Source of the DNA: Castellaniella sp049650445
GTDB lineage: Bacteria; Pseudomonadota; Gammaproteobacteria; Burkholderiales; Burkholderiaceae_B
Length of the DNA: 64,000 bases
Reading direction: 5' to 3'
Assembly (NCBI RefSeq): GCF_049650445.1
Contig: NZ_JBASAD010000037.1
Location: 1-64,000, forward strand
Shown here: in pieces, positions 24,610 through 33,645 of the stretch
Numbering within the stretch: the first letter of the stretch is position 1
How the letters are laid out: each line of letters begins with the position of its first letter
Program-made: the position numbers and the translations under genes
Notes under the pieces: model-generated
What the model was told of the DNA's origin: nothing
Database searches by the model: none
The model's input: the letters and a program-made list of their open reading frames with translations, nothing else

Positions 24610-26097
24610 TCAGTTCCAGCCACTGGCTTTACCGGCCTTGCCCGCAGGCGCCAGCACGGGCGGCTTGACGCCGGACTGGTAGTTGACCTGGACGGGCTGC
24701 AGGTTGCGGGTGTCCGGCAGCGGCGTCAGGCAGGCCTTGAGGATTTCATCCGGAAATTCGAGCTTGGCAGCTTCATCCGGCTGTTCCTGGTAGGGGTCGG
24801 CCAGACCCAGCGCCGGCAACACCTGGTGGGACAGAGCCAGCCAGTGATATTCGGCCGTGCGCAGGTCGAAGACCCCGTTGGTGAGCGCCCGCCGGGCATC
24901 GAACAGTTCGTTTTCAGTGTCGAGCAGATCCAGCAGGGTGCGCTGGCCGATCTTGAACTGCTGCATGTAGGCCACACGCACCTGGGCGATGTCGCGTTCA
25001 TGCTGCTGCAGGAAGGGCATCTGCTGACGCAGGCGCACGACGTTGTTCCAGGCGATGGAGAGCTCCTGCTGAACGTTGCGGCAGGTGTAGTCGCGCACGT
25101 CCCGGGCGGCGTAGGTCTGGGCCGAAGTCTGGCGGACGCGGGCCGCGTCCGCACCGCCGCGGAACAGATTGAAGTTCGCGAACAACTGGACGTTGGAGCT
25201 CTGCGTGGTCTCGTTGTTGATGTAAGGCGGATCGGAGCGGTCGCGGCCGGTGGCGGCGCGCAGCTCCAGCGTGGGAGAGAAGCGGCCCTGGGCCGAAGCC
25301 TTGCCGCGTTCAGCCGCCTGGACCAGCGCCTGTTTCGCCAGCACGGAGGGGCTGACGCGCACGGACTGGGTGAAATCGGTTGGGTCCTTGGGCAGCGAAG
25401 CGGCGACGTCGGGCGCATCGGCCATCGTCTCGGTCGGCACCTGGCCGACGATGCGCTGGTAGCGCTGGGTGACGTCGTTCAGGTTGCCCGCAGCAGTCAT
25501 CAAGTTGGTCTGAGCCAGCGCCAGACGGGCCTGGGCCTGGACTTCGTCCACCCCGCGGCCGACGCCCGAGGAACTGCGCTCGGAGATCTGCCCCAGGATG
25601 TCCTTGTGCAGGTTGTAATTCTGCTGTGCCAGATTGACCTGTTCGCGATAGCGCTGGACGTCCAGGTAGGCCTGGACCGCCTGCTGGGCCAGATCATCGA
25701 CCGTAGCCTTCAGGGTGTAGTAGTCGGCCAGTTTTTCAAAGCCCAACTGACGCACGTCGTTGATCGTGGAAAAACCGTCGAACAGCAACTGGCGCAGGGA
25801 CAGGCTATAGCCGTTGCGGTTCCAGTCGGTGGATCCGTTGGTGCTGGTGCTGCCCCGGTATTCGCGGCCCGTCCAGCCTTGCAGGTTGACTTCGGGCAGC
25901 AGGGCGCCGCGGCGGACCTTCTGGCCCTCGACGCCGGACTGGAAGTTGTGGAACTGGGCGCTAACCTCGGGGTTGTGGAGGACGGCGGTCTCGACCGCCT
26001 GGGTCAGCGTGACGTTGTCGGCAAAGGCTGCGGGGGCGAAAGCGAAGGCGAGGGCCGTCCAGAGGGCGGACAGCGTTGTTTTTTTATGACTGGCCAT
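24610..26097 (-). CDS. lapE: TolC-family outer-membrane channel (LapE)
   Basis: Outer-membrane exit duct of the type I system. It has 495 residues from the ATG at 26097, which has AGGAG eight bases upstream; a TTG 6 bp earlier also opens the frame. Signal peptide is residues 1-27 (WTALAFAFAPAAFA). Two OEP repeats follow: NPEVSAQFHNFQSGVEGQKV to RYQRIVGQVP, and SPSVLAKQALVQAAERGKAS to ALTNGVFDLRTAEYHWLALS, including the typical IGQRTLLDLLDTENELFDAR. The C-terminal ~60 residues are a Pro-rich periplasmic tail. First gene of the secretion operon; the downstream small ORF begins 116 bp later. Confidence 0.93.
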   Translation of the reverse strand: MASHKKTTLSALWTALAFAFAPAAFADNVTLTQAVETAVLHNPEVSAQFHNFQSGVEGQKVRRGALLPEVNLQGWTGREYRGSTSTNGSTDWNRNGYSLSLRQLLFDGFSTINDVRQLGFEKLADYYTLKATVDDLAQQAVQAYLDVQRYREQVNLAQQNYNLHKDILGQISERSSSGVGRGVDEVQAQARLALAQTNLMTAAGNLNDVTQRYQRIVGQVPTETMADAPDVAASLPKDPTDFTQSVRVSPSVLAKQALVQAAERGKASAQGRFSPTLELRAATGRDRSDPPYINNETTQSSNVQLFANFNLFRGGADAARVRQTSAQTYAARDVRDYTCRNVQQELSIAWNNVVRLRQQMPFLQQHERDIAQVRVAYMQQFKIGQRTLLDLLDTENELFDARRALTNGVFDLRTAEYHWLALSHQVLPALGLADPYQEQPDEAAKLEFPDEILKACLTPLPDTRNLQPVQVNYQSGVKPPVLAPAGKAGKASGWN

Positions 26098-26668
26098 GTT
26101 CAATGCTCCTGAACTCGGGGACCAGAGCGACCTTTGAGGCCGCCGCGTCTTGATTGAGATTCACGCACCCGGATAGCTGTCGAAGGCAAACGCCTGAAAC
26201 CGAAACGGGTGCCGGCAGCATGGCCGACGTATTCAACGACGCCTGAAACCGATGATGCCGTGCCTATGAGTAGACGGTGCAACCGCCTCAACTGCATCAG
26301 TATCGGATATGCATGGGAGTAGAGGTGCCTTGATCCAATGGCAAGTCGGAGCCCCTGGCTTCCGGCCAGAGTTCTTGAAGCATGAACTTGCGTCTTGGTA
26401 CGTTTCAGAATCAAAACGTAGGCATATTGTACGAATTCGAAGCAACAGTGACTAGTATTGACATCGATCAAAAACGCATAATTGCCCCTTTATAAGGGTA
26501 TATCCCATGCTGGCCACCTGGATTTGAGCATTCAAACCCGGTTTTGAAACCTCTTTCCGGCCTGCGGCACCCCCGCGCACAGACGCGACGCAAGCCACGT
26601 ACAATCATGCTTGCCCCTCCCGGCATGCCGGTCCCGTCCGACACGCCGGCTCCGCCCCGTCGCCGCCC
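26098..26668. promoter_or_regulatory. 571-bp gap between lapE and the AEC permease
   Basis: Divergent promoter region with no convincing gene; the open frame 26471-26815 on the minus strand lacks coding character. GC content is clearly lower than in the neighbours between 26380 and 26510. CCCTTTATAAGGG lies at about 26487-26498, and its sense-strand ACCCTTATAAA recurs in the leader of the small RTX gene. I did not see the ATTGGC-N6-GACA element here, so the secretion operon may be controlled differently from its substrates. Confidence 0.4.
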
Positions 26669-27562
26669 ATGTCCGTCATTCTGCTCATCCTGCCCGATTT
26701 TCTGCTGATCGCCCTGGGCTGGATCCTGCTGCACCGGCTGGGATTCGACCGGACCTTCTTCGCAGGGGCGGAAAAACTGGTCTATTTCGTTCTGTTTCCC
26801 GCCCTGCTGTTCCATTCGATCACCCGCACACCGTTGGATTTAGGCAACACCACGGTGATGCTGACCGCCACGGTCGGCGTCATGCTCGGCGGCATCGCCC
26901 TGGCCTGGCTGGGCCGCCTGGTGGTGCGCCCGGACCCGGCGGCGCATGCTTCGGTCGCCCAGTGCGGCTTCCGCTTCAATACCTATCTGGCCTTGTCCCT
27001 GGCCGGCGGCCTGCCCTGGTCCGGCGCGCAGACGACCATGGCCGTGTTCGTCGGCTTCGCCGTCCCCATCAGCAATATCGGCGCGGTGCATGCCCTGGCC
27101 ACCCGGCACGGTGGGGGCGCACTGCGGGAAATCGCCCGCAATCCTTTCATCCTGGCCACGCTGGCGGCACTGGCCTGCAATTTCCTGCGTGTGCCCATTC
27201 CCCATGTCCTCGACGTCGCGCTCGGCCGGCTGGGGGCCTGCGCCCTGGCCATCGGCCTGCTGTGCGTGGGCGCCACCCTGTCCCTGCAAGGCGGACGCGC
27301 TCATGCGCCGCTGATGGCCTGGATGGTGACGGCCAAGCTGATCCTGCTGCCACCGATTGCGCTGGCACTGGCCTGGGCACTGGACCTGTCGGCCGGCGAA
27401 CGGCTGGTGCTGGTCCTGTTCAGCGCCCTGCCCACGGCCTCCTCGGCCCATGTGCTGGCCACCCGCATGGGCGGCGATGGCCGGCTGGTCGCGGTCACCA
27501 TGTCGATCGGCACACTGCTGTCGGCCGTCACCCTGCCGCTGTGGCTGGACGCCGTGACCTGA
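26669..27562 (+). CDS. AEC-family (auxin efflux carrier-like) permease
   Basis: Inner-membrane transporter of the AEC/bile-acid-arsenite superfamily, probably for an organic anion. It has 297 residues with about ten hydrophobic segments, starting MSVILLILPDFLLIALGWIL. Seen are the family features LVYFVLFPALLFHSI in the second helix, FRFNTYLALSLAGGLPW and NP.ILATLAALACNFLRVPIP in the middle, and ALPTASSAHVLATRMGGDGRLVA in the C-terminal half, which matches the P.....F..A..MG.D..L motif. Substrate cannot be told. The 18-bp gap to tsaE suggests joint transcription. Confidence 0.85.
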   Translation: MSVILLILPDFLLIALGWILLHRLGFDRTFFAGAEKLVYFVLFPALLFHSITRTPLDLGNTTVMLTATVGVMLGGIALAWLGRLVVRPDPAAHASVAQCGFRFNTYLALSLAGGLPWSGAQTTMAVFVGFAVPISNIGAVHALATRHGGGALREIARNPFILATLAALACNFLRVPIPHVLDVALGRLGACALAIGLLCVGATLSLQGGRAHAPLMAWMVTAKLILLPPIALALAWALDLSAGERLVLVLFSALPTASSAHVLATRMGGDGRLVAVTMSIGTLLSAVTLPLWLDAVT

Positions 27563-27580
27563 ATCCCGAAGGCTCTCCCG

Positions 27581-28087
27581 ATGACGACTCCGCTCCCCTC
27601 GATTGAATGGTCCCTGCCGGACGAAGACGCCACCGTCGCCCTGGCGCAACGCCTGGCCGAACAGGTCTGTGGCCGCACGCCGGGCGCGCCCCCCGCCGGG
27701 GGCCGCATCCACCTGCGCGGCGAGCTGGGCGCGGGCAAAACCAGTCTGGCCCGCGCGCTGCTGCGGGCCGGTGGCGTGACCGGCCGGATCAAGAGTCCCA
27801 GCTACGCGCTTCTTGAAAGCTATAACGTTTCTAACTTATACTTCTATCACTTTGATTTCTATAGATTTAGCGATGCACATGAATGGCGGGACGCAGGTTT
27901 CGACGAACTGCTGGCCGAAAACGCGGTCGTCCTGATCGAATGGCCCGAGCAGGCCGGCACGCGTCTGCCGCCTCCGGACCTGGACATCCGCCTGGAATAC
28001 GCCGGCACCGGTCGGCACGCCCGTCTGACCGCCTGCAGTGAAAAAGGACAACAATGGCTGACGCATCTGGACCCGCCATGCCGATGA
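27581..28087 (+). CDS. tsaE: tRNA t6A biosynthesis ATPase TsaE
   Basis: P-loop ATPase that assists TsaBD in making threonylcarbamoyladenosine-37 in ANN-decoding tRNAs. It has 168 residues. The Walker A is LRGELGAGKTSLARALLRAGGV; RIKSPSYALLESY and FDFYRF follow, and VLIEWPEQAGTRLPPPDLDI is the conserved Walker B region (L.EWPE). Codons in about 27815-27885 (ALLESYNVSNLYFYHFDFYR) are AT-rich and include TTA and AGA, unlike the rest of this high-GC gene. It overlaps amiC by 34 bp, a conserved tsaE-amiC arrangement. Confidence 0.95.
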   Translation: MTTPLPSIEWSLPDEDATVALAQRLAEQVCGRTPGAPPAGGRIHLRGELGAGKTSLARALLRAGGVTGRIKSPSYALLESYNVSNLYFYHFDFYRFSDAHEWRDAGFDELLAENAVVLIEWPEQAGTRLPPPDLDIRLEYAGTGRHARLTACSEKGQQWLTHLDPPCR

Positions 28088-29418
28088 ATACCCCCGCTGC
28101 TCCCCTGCGGCGCAAGATGATCGCGGGCGGCGGCGCCCTGTTGCTGCTGCCGGTCGTGCCACGCTTGGCGCAGGCCGCCACCATCCTGGCGGTGCGGACC
28201 TGGCCGGCCGACGAATACACGCGCGTGACGCTGGAAATGGACACCGAGCTGAAGGCCGAGCACTTCACGCTCGACAGTCCGCATCGACTGGTGGTGGACA
28301 TCGAGGGCCTGCGGCTGAACCCCGCCCTCAACGATCTGGTCTCCAAGATCCGGCCCAACGATCCCTACATCAGCACCGTGCGTGCGGGCCAGAATCGCCC
28401 CGACGTCGTGCGCCTGGTGTTCGACCTGAAGCAGGACGTGGCACCGCAGGTCTTCACCCTGAAGCCCATCGGTGAATACAAGTACCGTCTGGTGCTGGAC
28501 CTGTACCCGAAGGTCGCGCAGGACCCCTTGATGGCGCTGCTGAAGGACGCGGACAACGACCCGCTGGCCGGCATCCTGGAAAATCTCGCCCAGGACAGTC
28601 CGACCGAGGCGCCCATCCCCTCGGTCGAAGGCCAGAAGCTGCCGCCGACCGCACGCAAGCAGCCCGACGACACCCCGCCGCCCCAGCCGCGCGCGGCGCC
28701 TGGCGTCCGCACCGGCCGGCCGATCCTGATCGCGCTGGACCCCGGCCACGGCGGCGAGGATCCGGGCGCCATCGGCCGGCGCGGCACACGCGAAAAGGAC
28801 ATCGTCCTGCAGATCGCGCACCGGCTGAAAAAACTGATCGACGCCCAGCCGAACATGCGCGCCTACCTGACCCGCGACCGCGATTACTTCGTGCCGCTGA
28901 ACGTGCGCGTACAAAAGGCCCGCCGCGTCCAGGCGGACCTGTTCATCTCCATCCACGCGGACGCCTGGATCAAGCCCTCGGCGCGCGGCTCGTCGGTCTG
29001 GGCGCTGTCACAGAACGGCGCCACCAGCTCCGCCGCCCGCTGGCTGGCAAAGAAAGAAAACGACGCCGACCTGATCGGCGGGGTGAACCTGGGCGCGCAC
29101 AACGCTCAGGTGGCCAAGGTGCTGCTGGACCTGTCCACAGGCGCGCAGATCAACGATTCGATCCGGGTCGGCACCCAGGTCCTGGGCGAGATCGGCAAGA
29201 TCAACCAGTTGCACAAGAACCGCATCGAACGCGCCGGTTTCGCCGTGCTGAAGGCACCGGACATCCCCTCGATCCTGATCGAGACCGCCTTCATCAGCAA
29301 TCCCCAGGAAGAGCAACTGCTGCGCACTGCGGCGCACCAGCAGCGCATCGCCAACGCGGTGTTCAGCGGGATCCGGGACTATTTTTCGGCGCAGCCCGCG
29401 TTGGCGCGGCGTGAATGA
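28054..29418 (+). CDS. amiC: N-acetylmuramoyl-L-alanine amidase (AmiC-like)
   Basis: Periplasmic zinc amidase that cleaves septal peptidoglycan for daughter-cell separation. It has 454 residues. The N-terminus LRRKMIAGGGALLLLPVVPR looks like a twin-arginine signal (RRK), ending about residue 41. An AMIN domain covers about 45-150 (VRTWPADEYTRVTLEMD) and a Pro-rich linker about 190-220. The Amidase_3 domain covers about 225-445 with the zinc ligands in LDPGHGGEDPGAIG, the Glu in GTREKDIVL, His in DLFISIHADA and Glu in ILIETAFISNP. The start could also be the ATG at 28078. A strong hairpin follows the stop. Confidence 0.93.
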   Translation: MADASGPAMPMNTPAAPLRRKMIAGGGALLLLPVVPRLAQAATILAVRTWPADEYTRVTLEMDTELKAEHFTLDSPHRLVVDIEGLRLNPALNDLVSKIRPNDPYISTVRAGQNRPDVVRLVFDLKQDVAPQVFTLKPIGEYKYRLVLDLYPKVAQDPLMALLKDADNDPLAGILENLAQDSPTEAPIPSVEGQKLPPTARKQPDDTPPPQPRAAPGVRTGRPILIALDPGHGGEDPGAIGRRGTREKDIVLQIAHRLKKLIDAQPNMRAYLTRDRDYFVPLNVRVQKARRVQADLFISIHADAWIKPSARGSSVWALSQNGATSSAARWLAKKENDADLIGGVNLGAHNAQVAKVLLDLSTGAQINDSIRVGTQVLGEIGKINQLHKNRIERAGFAVLKAPDIPSILIETAFISNPQEEQLLRTAAHQQRIANAVFSGIRDYFSAQPALARRE

Positions 29419-29423
29419 AACAG

Positions 29424-29458
29424 GGCACGAAACAGTCCTCTGCGGGCTGTTTCGTGCC
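29424..29458. terminator. Hairpin between amiC and dedA
   Basis: GGCACGAAACAG (29424-29435) and its exact complement (29447-29458) form a 12-bp perfect stem with an 11-nt loop, 6 bp after the amiC stop and 42 bp before the end of the convergent dedA gene. No T-run on either side, so termination may be factor-assisted. It could serve both genes. Confidence 0.6.
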
Positions 29459-29499
29459 TCGTGAATCCCGGCGCCCCGCAAGACGCGGCACGGACGCTC

Positions 29500-30144
29500 T
29501 CAGGCTTCCTCGGCCTTCTTGCCGCGCAGCAGCTTCCAGAGGACGCCGCCGACCGCCGGCACGGCGGCCGCCCCCACGCCGATCAGCACGATGGTGTTGA
29601 GGTGCTCCTTGATGATGGGCACATTGCCGAAGAAATAACCCAGGGTGATCAGACCGGCAACCCAGATGACGGCCCCCAGGACGTTATAGAACTGGAAGGT
29701 CACCCAGCGCATGGCCGCGACCCCGGCCACGAAGGGCGCAAAAGTCCGGAACAGCGGCAAGAACCGCGACAGCACGATGGTCTTGCCGCCGTGTTTTTCA
29801 TAAAAGGCATGGGTCTTGATCAGGGCCTTGCGGTCCAGGAAGCGATAGTCGCGTGAAAAGACCTTGGGGCCGATGAAGCGCCCCACCTGATAATTGACGG
29901 TATTGCCCAGGATCGCGGCCACGATCAGGATGCCGCCCATCAGGACCGGGTCCAGCAGGCCGGAGGCACCAAAGGCCCCGGCGATGAACAGCAGCGAATC
30001 CCCCGGCAGGAACGGCAGCACGACCAGCCCCGTTTCACCAAAAATGATGCAGGCCAGAATCAGGTAGATCCAGGCGCCATATTCGGCGACCCAGACGCCC
30101 AGGTACTGGTCGATGTGCAGAATGAGTTGGAACAATTCAGCCAT
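29500..30144 (-). CDS. dedA: DedA-family membrane protein
   Basis: Polytopic inner-membrane protein of the DedA family, implicated in lipid-carrier (undecaprenyl phosphate) recycling and envelope homeostasis. It has 214 residues from the ATG at 30144. Seen are the family signature FGETGLVVLPFLPGDSLLFI with the functionally important E and the FLPGD motif, then NYQVGRFIGPKVF, HGGKTIVLSRFLPLFRTFAPFVAG with the conserved R..P..R, and FQFYNVLGAVIWV. A longer frame upstream is antisense to mutL and is not used. Divergent from mutL with 75 bp between the starts. Confidence 0.9.
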   Translation of the reverse strand: MAELFQLILHIDQYLGVWVAEYGAWIYLILACIIFGETGLVVLPFLPGDSLLFIAGAFGASGLLDPVLMGGILIVAAILGNTVNYQVGRFIGPKVFSRDYRFLDRKALIKTHAFYEKHGGKTIVLSRFLPLFRTFAPFVAGVAAMRWVTFQFYNVLGAVIWVAGLITLGYFFGNVPIIKEHLNTIVLIGVGAAAVPAVGGVLWKLLRGKKAEEA

Positions 30145-30219
30145 TTGGCCGCGAGACCTCGAAAAAGGGGAAGGGACCCGGCGACGGGGCCGGGCAACTT
30201 GCTCACTATAATCGTTTTC

Positions 30220-32193
30220 ATGATGCGAACCATTGCCGCCCTGCCCGACGTCCTGATCAGCCAGATTGCTGCGGGCGAAGTCATCGAACGCCCCGCCTCC
30301 GTGCTGAAGGAACTGCTGGAAAACGCCCTGGACGCCGGTGCCCGGGCCGTCGAGATCCGCCTGGACGGCGGCGGCATCCGCCGCATTCTGGTGGCCGACG
30401 ACGGCCACGGGATTCCGCCCGGACAGATGTCCCTGGCCCTGCAACGCCACGCGACCAGCAAGATCACGTCCCTGGCGGAACTGGAATCGGTGGCTACCAT
30501 GGGATTCCGGGGCGAAGCCCTGGCCTCGATCGCCTCGGTCGCCCAGTTGACCCTGACGTCCCGCACGGATGGCGACACGCAGGCCTGGCAGATCACCGCA
30601 GGCCAGACGGAACCGACCCCGGCGGCCGGCCCTGTGGGCACGCGCGTGGACGTGCGCCAGTTGTTCGACCACATCCCCGCGCGGCGCAAGTTCCTGCGCA
30701 GCGATCAGACCGAATACGGCCACTGCCTGGGCGCCGTGGAGCGCATCGCGCTGGCGCACCCCCGGGTGGCCCTGCGCCTGTTCCACAACGACAAGCCGCA
30801 GCGCAACTGGCCGGCCACCGACATCCACGGCCGCATCCGCGACGTACTGGGCGAGGAATTCACGGCCCAGAGCCTGCCGGTATCGGCCGAGCAGGGTCTG
30901 GTCGCGCTGGAAGGCTGCATCACGCGCCCGACCTTTGCCCGCAACCGCGCCGACCGGCAATATCTGTACGTCAACGGCCGCTATGTGCGCGACCGCACGG
31001 TGTCCCACGCGGTGCGTCAGGCCTACGCCGACGTGCTGCATGGCGACCGCCAGCCGGCCTTCGTACTGTTCCTGACGCTGGACCCGGCGGGAGTGGACGT
31101 GAACGTGCATCCGGCCAAGCACGAGGTCCGCTTCCGCGACAGCGGCGCGGTACACCGCTATGTCTCCCAGACGCTGGGCGAGGCGCTGGCCGGGCGCGGC
31201 GGCGCCGCCGTGGACGGTCCGATCGATGCCCCCCCGGCACCGACGGATGGCGACGCTGCCGCCGAACCGGCGACGGCGACGGCGCCGGGTGAGCCCAGTC
31301 CCGTATTCCCCCGGCCCGGCACGACCGCACCCTTGTCCGGCGGGTCGGGTGCAGCCCGCCCCGCATCTTCCTACCCTGCCCGAATCCCGGTGCAGCAGCG
31401 TTTCCCGCTGAACGACCGGATCCCGGCCCAGGACTGGCGCAAGCTGTATCAGCCGCTGGATGCGGCAGATTCGGCGGAAGCGACCGGCTCAGGACGGGTG
31501 GCCCCTGCGCCAGGCCAGATGGCTGCGGGCGCGCCGGATCAGACGGGCGATCTGCCGCAATCGGCAAGTTTTGCGCCACCGACAGCCGCCGGGCAGCCCG
31601 GAGACGCCGATCTGCCCCTGGGCATGGCGCTGGGGCAATTGCACGGCATCTACATCCTGGCCCAGAACGCGCGCGGCCTGATTCTGGTGGACATGCACGC
31701 CGCGCACGAGCGCGTCGTCTACGAATCCCTGAAACTGTCCCTGGATCAGGCACCCCTGCCGGCGCAGGAGCTGCTGGTGCCGGTGGTGTTCACGGCTTCG
31801 GAGATCCAGGTGGCCACCGCCCAGGCGCACCAGGACACGCTGGATGCCCTGGGGCTGCGGATCCGCGCCACCGGCCCGGCCTCGCTGGCCGTGCGCGCCG
31901 TGCCGGCCCTGCTGGCGCGAGGCGATATCGAATCCCTGGCGCGCGGCGTGCTGGCCGACGTCGAACGCATCGGCCACTCGGCCCGGCTGACCGAGCAGCG
32001 CAACGAACTGCTGTCGACCATGGCCTGCCACGGCGCGGTGCGGGCCCATCGGCGGCTGACCCTGGACGAAATGAACGCCCTGCTGCGCCAGATGGAGCGC
32101 ACCGAGCGCGCCGACCAGTGCAACCACGGCCGCCCCACCTGGTTTCAATGGAGCCTGGGCGATCTGGACAAGCTGTTCATGCGGGGGCAGTAG
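30220..32193 (+). CDS. mutL: DNA mismatch repair protein MutL
   Basis: GHKL ATPase coordinating MutS and downstream nucleases in mismatch repair. It has 657 residues from the ATG at 30220; a second ATG follows directly. ATPase motifs: ISQIAAGEVIERPASVLKEL and ENALDAGA (Glu and Asn of motif I), DDGHGIPP (motif II), GFRGEALASIASV (motif III). The linker about 350-470 is Pro/Ala-rich and low-complexity. The C-terminal dimerisation domain shows LILVDMHAAHERVVYE, STMACHGAVRAHRRL and CNHGRPTWFQWSLGDLDKLF. No DQHA(X)2E(X)4E endonuclease motif, as expected for a species that uses MutH-like or other nicking. Stop TAG abuts the miaA GTG start. Confidence 0.96.
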   Translation: MMRTIAALPDVLISQIAAGEVIERPASVLKELLENALDAGARAVEIRLDGGGIRRILVADDGHGIPPGQMSLALQRHATSKITSLAELESVATMGFRGEALASIASVAQLTLTSRTDGDTQAWQITAGQTEPTPAAGPVGTRVDVRQLFDHIPARRKFLRSDQTEYGHCLGAVERIALAHPRVALRLFHNDKPQRNWPATDIHGRIRDVLGEEFTAQSLPVSAEQGLVALEGCITRPTFARNRADRQYLYVNGRYVRDRTVSHAVRQAYADVLHGDRQPAFVLFLTLDPAGVDVNVHPAKHEVRFRDSGAVHRYVSQTLGEALAGRGGAAVDGPIDAPPAPTDGDAAAEPATATAPGEPSPVFPRPGTTAPLSGGSGAARPASSYPARIPVQQRFPLNDRIPAQDWRKLYQPLDAADSAEATGSGRVAPAPGQMAAGAPDQTGDLPQSASFAPPTAAGQPGDADLPLGMALGQLHGIYILAQNARGLILVDMHAAHERVVYESLKLSLDQAPLPAQELLVPVVFTASEIQVATAQAHQDTLDALGLRIRATGPASLAVRAVPALLARGDIESLARGVLADVERIGHSARLTEQRNELLSTMACHGAVRAHRRLTLDEMNALLRQMERTERADQCNHGRPTWFQWSLGDLDKLFMRGQ

Positions 32194-33138
32194 GTGTCCT
32201 CGCAAACCCCCGTCCTGATCTGCCTGGCCGGCCCGACGGCCTCCGGCAAGTCCGCTGCTGCCCTGGCCCTGGCCGAGCGCTGGCCCATCGAGATCATCGT
32301 GATGGACTCGGCAACGATCTATCGCGGCATGGACATCGGCACGGCCAAACCCTCGGCCGAGGAACAGGCGCGGGTGCCGCACCATCTGCTGGACATCCGC
32401 GACCCGGCGCAAGCCTATTCCGCCGCCGAGTTCGCCCGGGACGCCGCCACGCTGGCGCAAGACATCCGCGCGCGCGGCCGCATCCCCCTGCTGTGCGGCG
32501 GCACGATGCTGTACTACAAGGCCCTGCGCGAAGGATTGAACGACCTGCCCGAGGCCAACCCGGCGATCCGCCGGCAACTGGACGAAGAAGCCCTGGCACA
32601 CGGCTGGCCGGCCCTGCATGCCGAGCTGGCGCGCGTGGACCCCGTCACGGCCGCCCGGCTGGCACCCAATGACAGCCAGCGCCTGCAACGCGCGCTGGAG
32701 GTCTGGCGCGGCAGCAGCCGGACGCTGAGCGACTGGCTGACCGAACCGCCGCGCCCCGCCCTGCCCGGCTGGCGCTTCGAGACCATCAGCCTGGAACCCT
32801 CCGACCGGTCCGTGCTGCACGCACGTATCGCGCAGCGCTACCAGACCATGATCAGCGCAGGCCTGCTGGCCGAAGTCCGCGCTCTGCGCGCACGTCCGGA
32901 CCTGCATCCGGGCCTGCCCTCGATCCGCTGCGTGGGCTACCGCCAGCTCTGGGACCATCTGGACGGCCATGCGACCCTGGCCGAAGCGGTCGAACAAGCC
33001 ATCGCCGCCACCCGCCAGTTGGCCAAACGCCAGATCACCTGGCTGCGCTCGCTGCCGCAGCGGATCAGTGTGGATTGCCTGTCGAATCGGGCCGTAGCTG
33101 AAGTGGCACGGCACTGTGCCCGGATACTGGGTGACTGA
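32194..33138 (+). CDS. miaA: tRNA dimethylallyltransferase MiaA
   Basis: Transfers a dimethylallyl group to A37 of tRNAs reading UNN codons. It has 314 residues. P-loop LAGPTASGKSAAALALAERW; the DSATIYRGMDIGTAKPSAEE region carries the catalytic Asp (usually DSA..Y); then HHLLDIRDPAQAYSAAEF, LCGGTMLYYKALREGLNDLP and RCVGYRQLWDHLDG. The start is a GTG immediately after the mutL stop (TAGGTG), with GGGGGC upstream inside mutL, so the two are translationally coupled as in many proteobacteria. It meets the convergent nfeD gene with no gap. Confidence 0.95.
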   Translation: MSSQTPVLICLAGPTASGKSAAALALAERWPIEIIVMDSATIYRGMDIGTAKPSAEEQARVPHHLLDIRDPAQAYSAAEFARDAATLAQDIRARGRIPLLCGGTMLYYKALREGLNDLPEANPAIRRQLDEEALAHGWPALHAELARVDPVTAARLAPNDSQRLQRALEVWRGSSRTLSDWLTEPPRPALPGWRFETISLEPSDRSVLHARIAQRYQTMISAGLLAEVRALRARPDLHPGLPSIRCVGYRQLWDHLDGHATLAEAVEQAIAATRQLAKRQITWLRSLPQRISVDCLSNRAVAEVARHCARILGD

Positions 33139-33627
33139 TCAATTGCTTGCCGGCTCGACCAGGAACTTGCCGTCCTGGTAAGCCAGGATCACCACGAATT
33201 GACCTTCCTGCAAGGGATGCCGGGAAATAACACCATAGGTCGTATCCTCCAGCTTGATCCTGCCGAGATAGCTTGTCTGCGATTCTCGACGTGAATCTGC
33301 AAACACCTGAACGATCGGAACTTGCCGCCCCGCGTACTGTGCGAGACCCGCATTCAACGCAGAGGGGGCTGCTTGCCGCACACGATTCTGCAGATAGATT
33401 CCGGTCAGTACCCAACCGAACATGGCGACCATGAAAATAACGATCTGGGCCGCCAGCGGAATACCAGGGAGATCAGCGAACGCGACGACGGAGACGCCGG
33501 TTGTGATCAACCCCGCGCCGACCCAGAACAAATAGACCCCGGGGACAATGAGTTCCAGGCCCATGACGATCACGCCCAAGATCAGCCAGATCCACGGGTT
33601 GTTGAAAATCACATTCAGGAATTCCAT
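33139..33627 (-). CDS. NfeD-like membrane protein
   Basis: 162 residues. Hydrophobic segments lie at about 10-30 (PWIWLILGVIVMGLELIVPG) and 33-75, then a cytoplasmic or periplasmic OB-fold (NfeD C-terminal domain) with QVPIVQVFADSRRESQTSYL, GRIKLEDTTYGVIS and LQEGQFVVILAYQDGKFLVE. It is 18 bp downstream of the SPFH gene. SPFH-NfeD pairs are a widely conserved operon in which the two proteins form a membrane complex linked to microdomains and quality control. Confidence 0.88.
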   Translation of the reverse strand: MEFLNVIFNNPWIWLILGVIVMGLELIVPGVYLFWVGAGLITTGVSVVAFADLPGIPLAAQIVIFMVAMFGWVLTGIYLQNRVRQAAPSALNAGLAQYAGRQVPIVQVFADSRRESQTSYLGRIKLEDTTYGVISRHPLQEGQFVVILAYQDGKFLVEPASN

Positions 33628-33645
33628 GAATCTGATTCCGTCCGC

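Noticed and set aside
30115..30219. N-terminal extension of MutL
   Set aside because: The 35 extra residues are antisense to the dedA start. GHKL family sequence begins right after the ATG at 30220.
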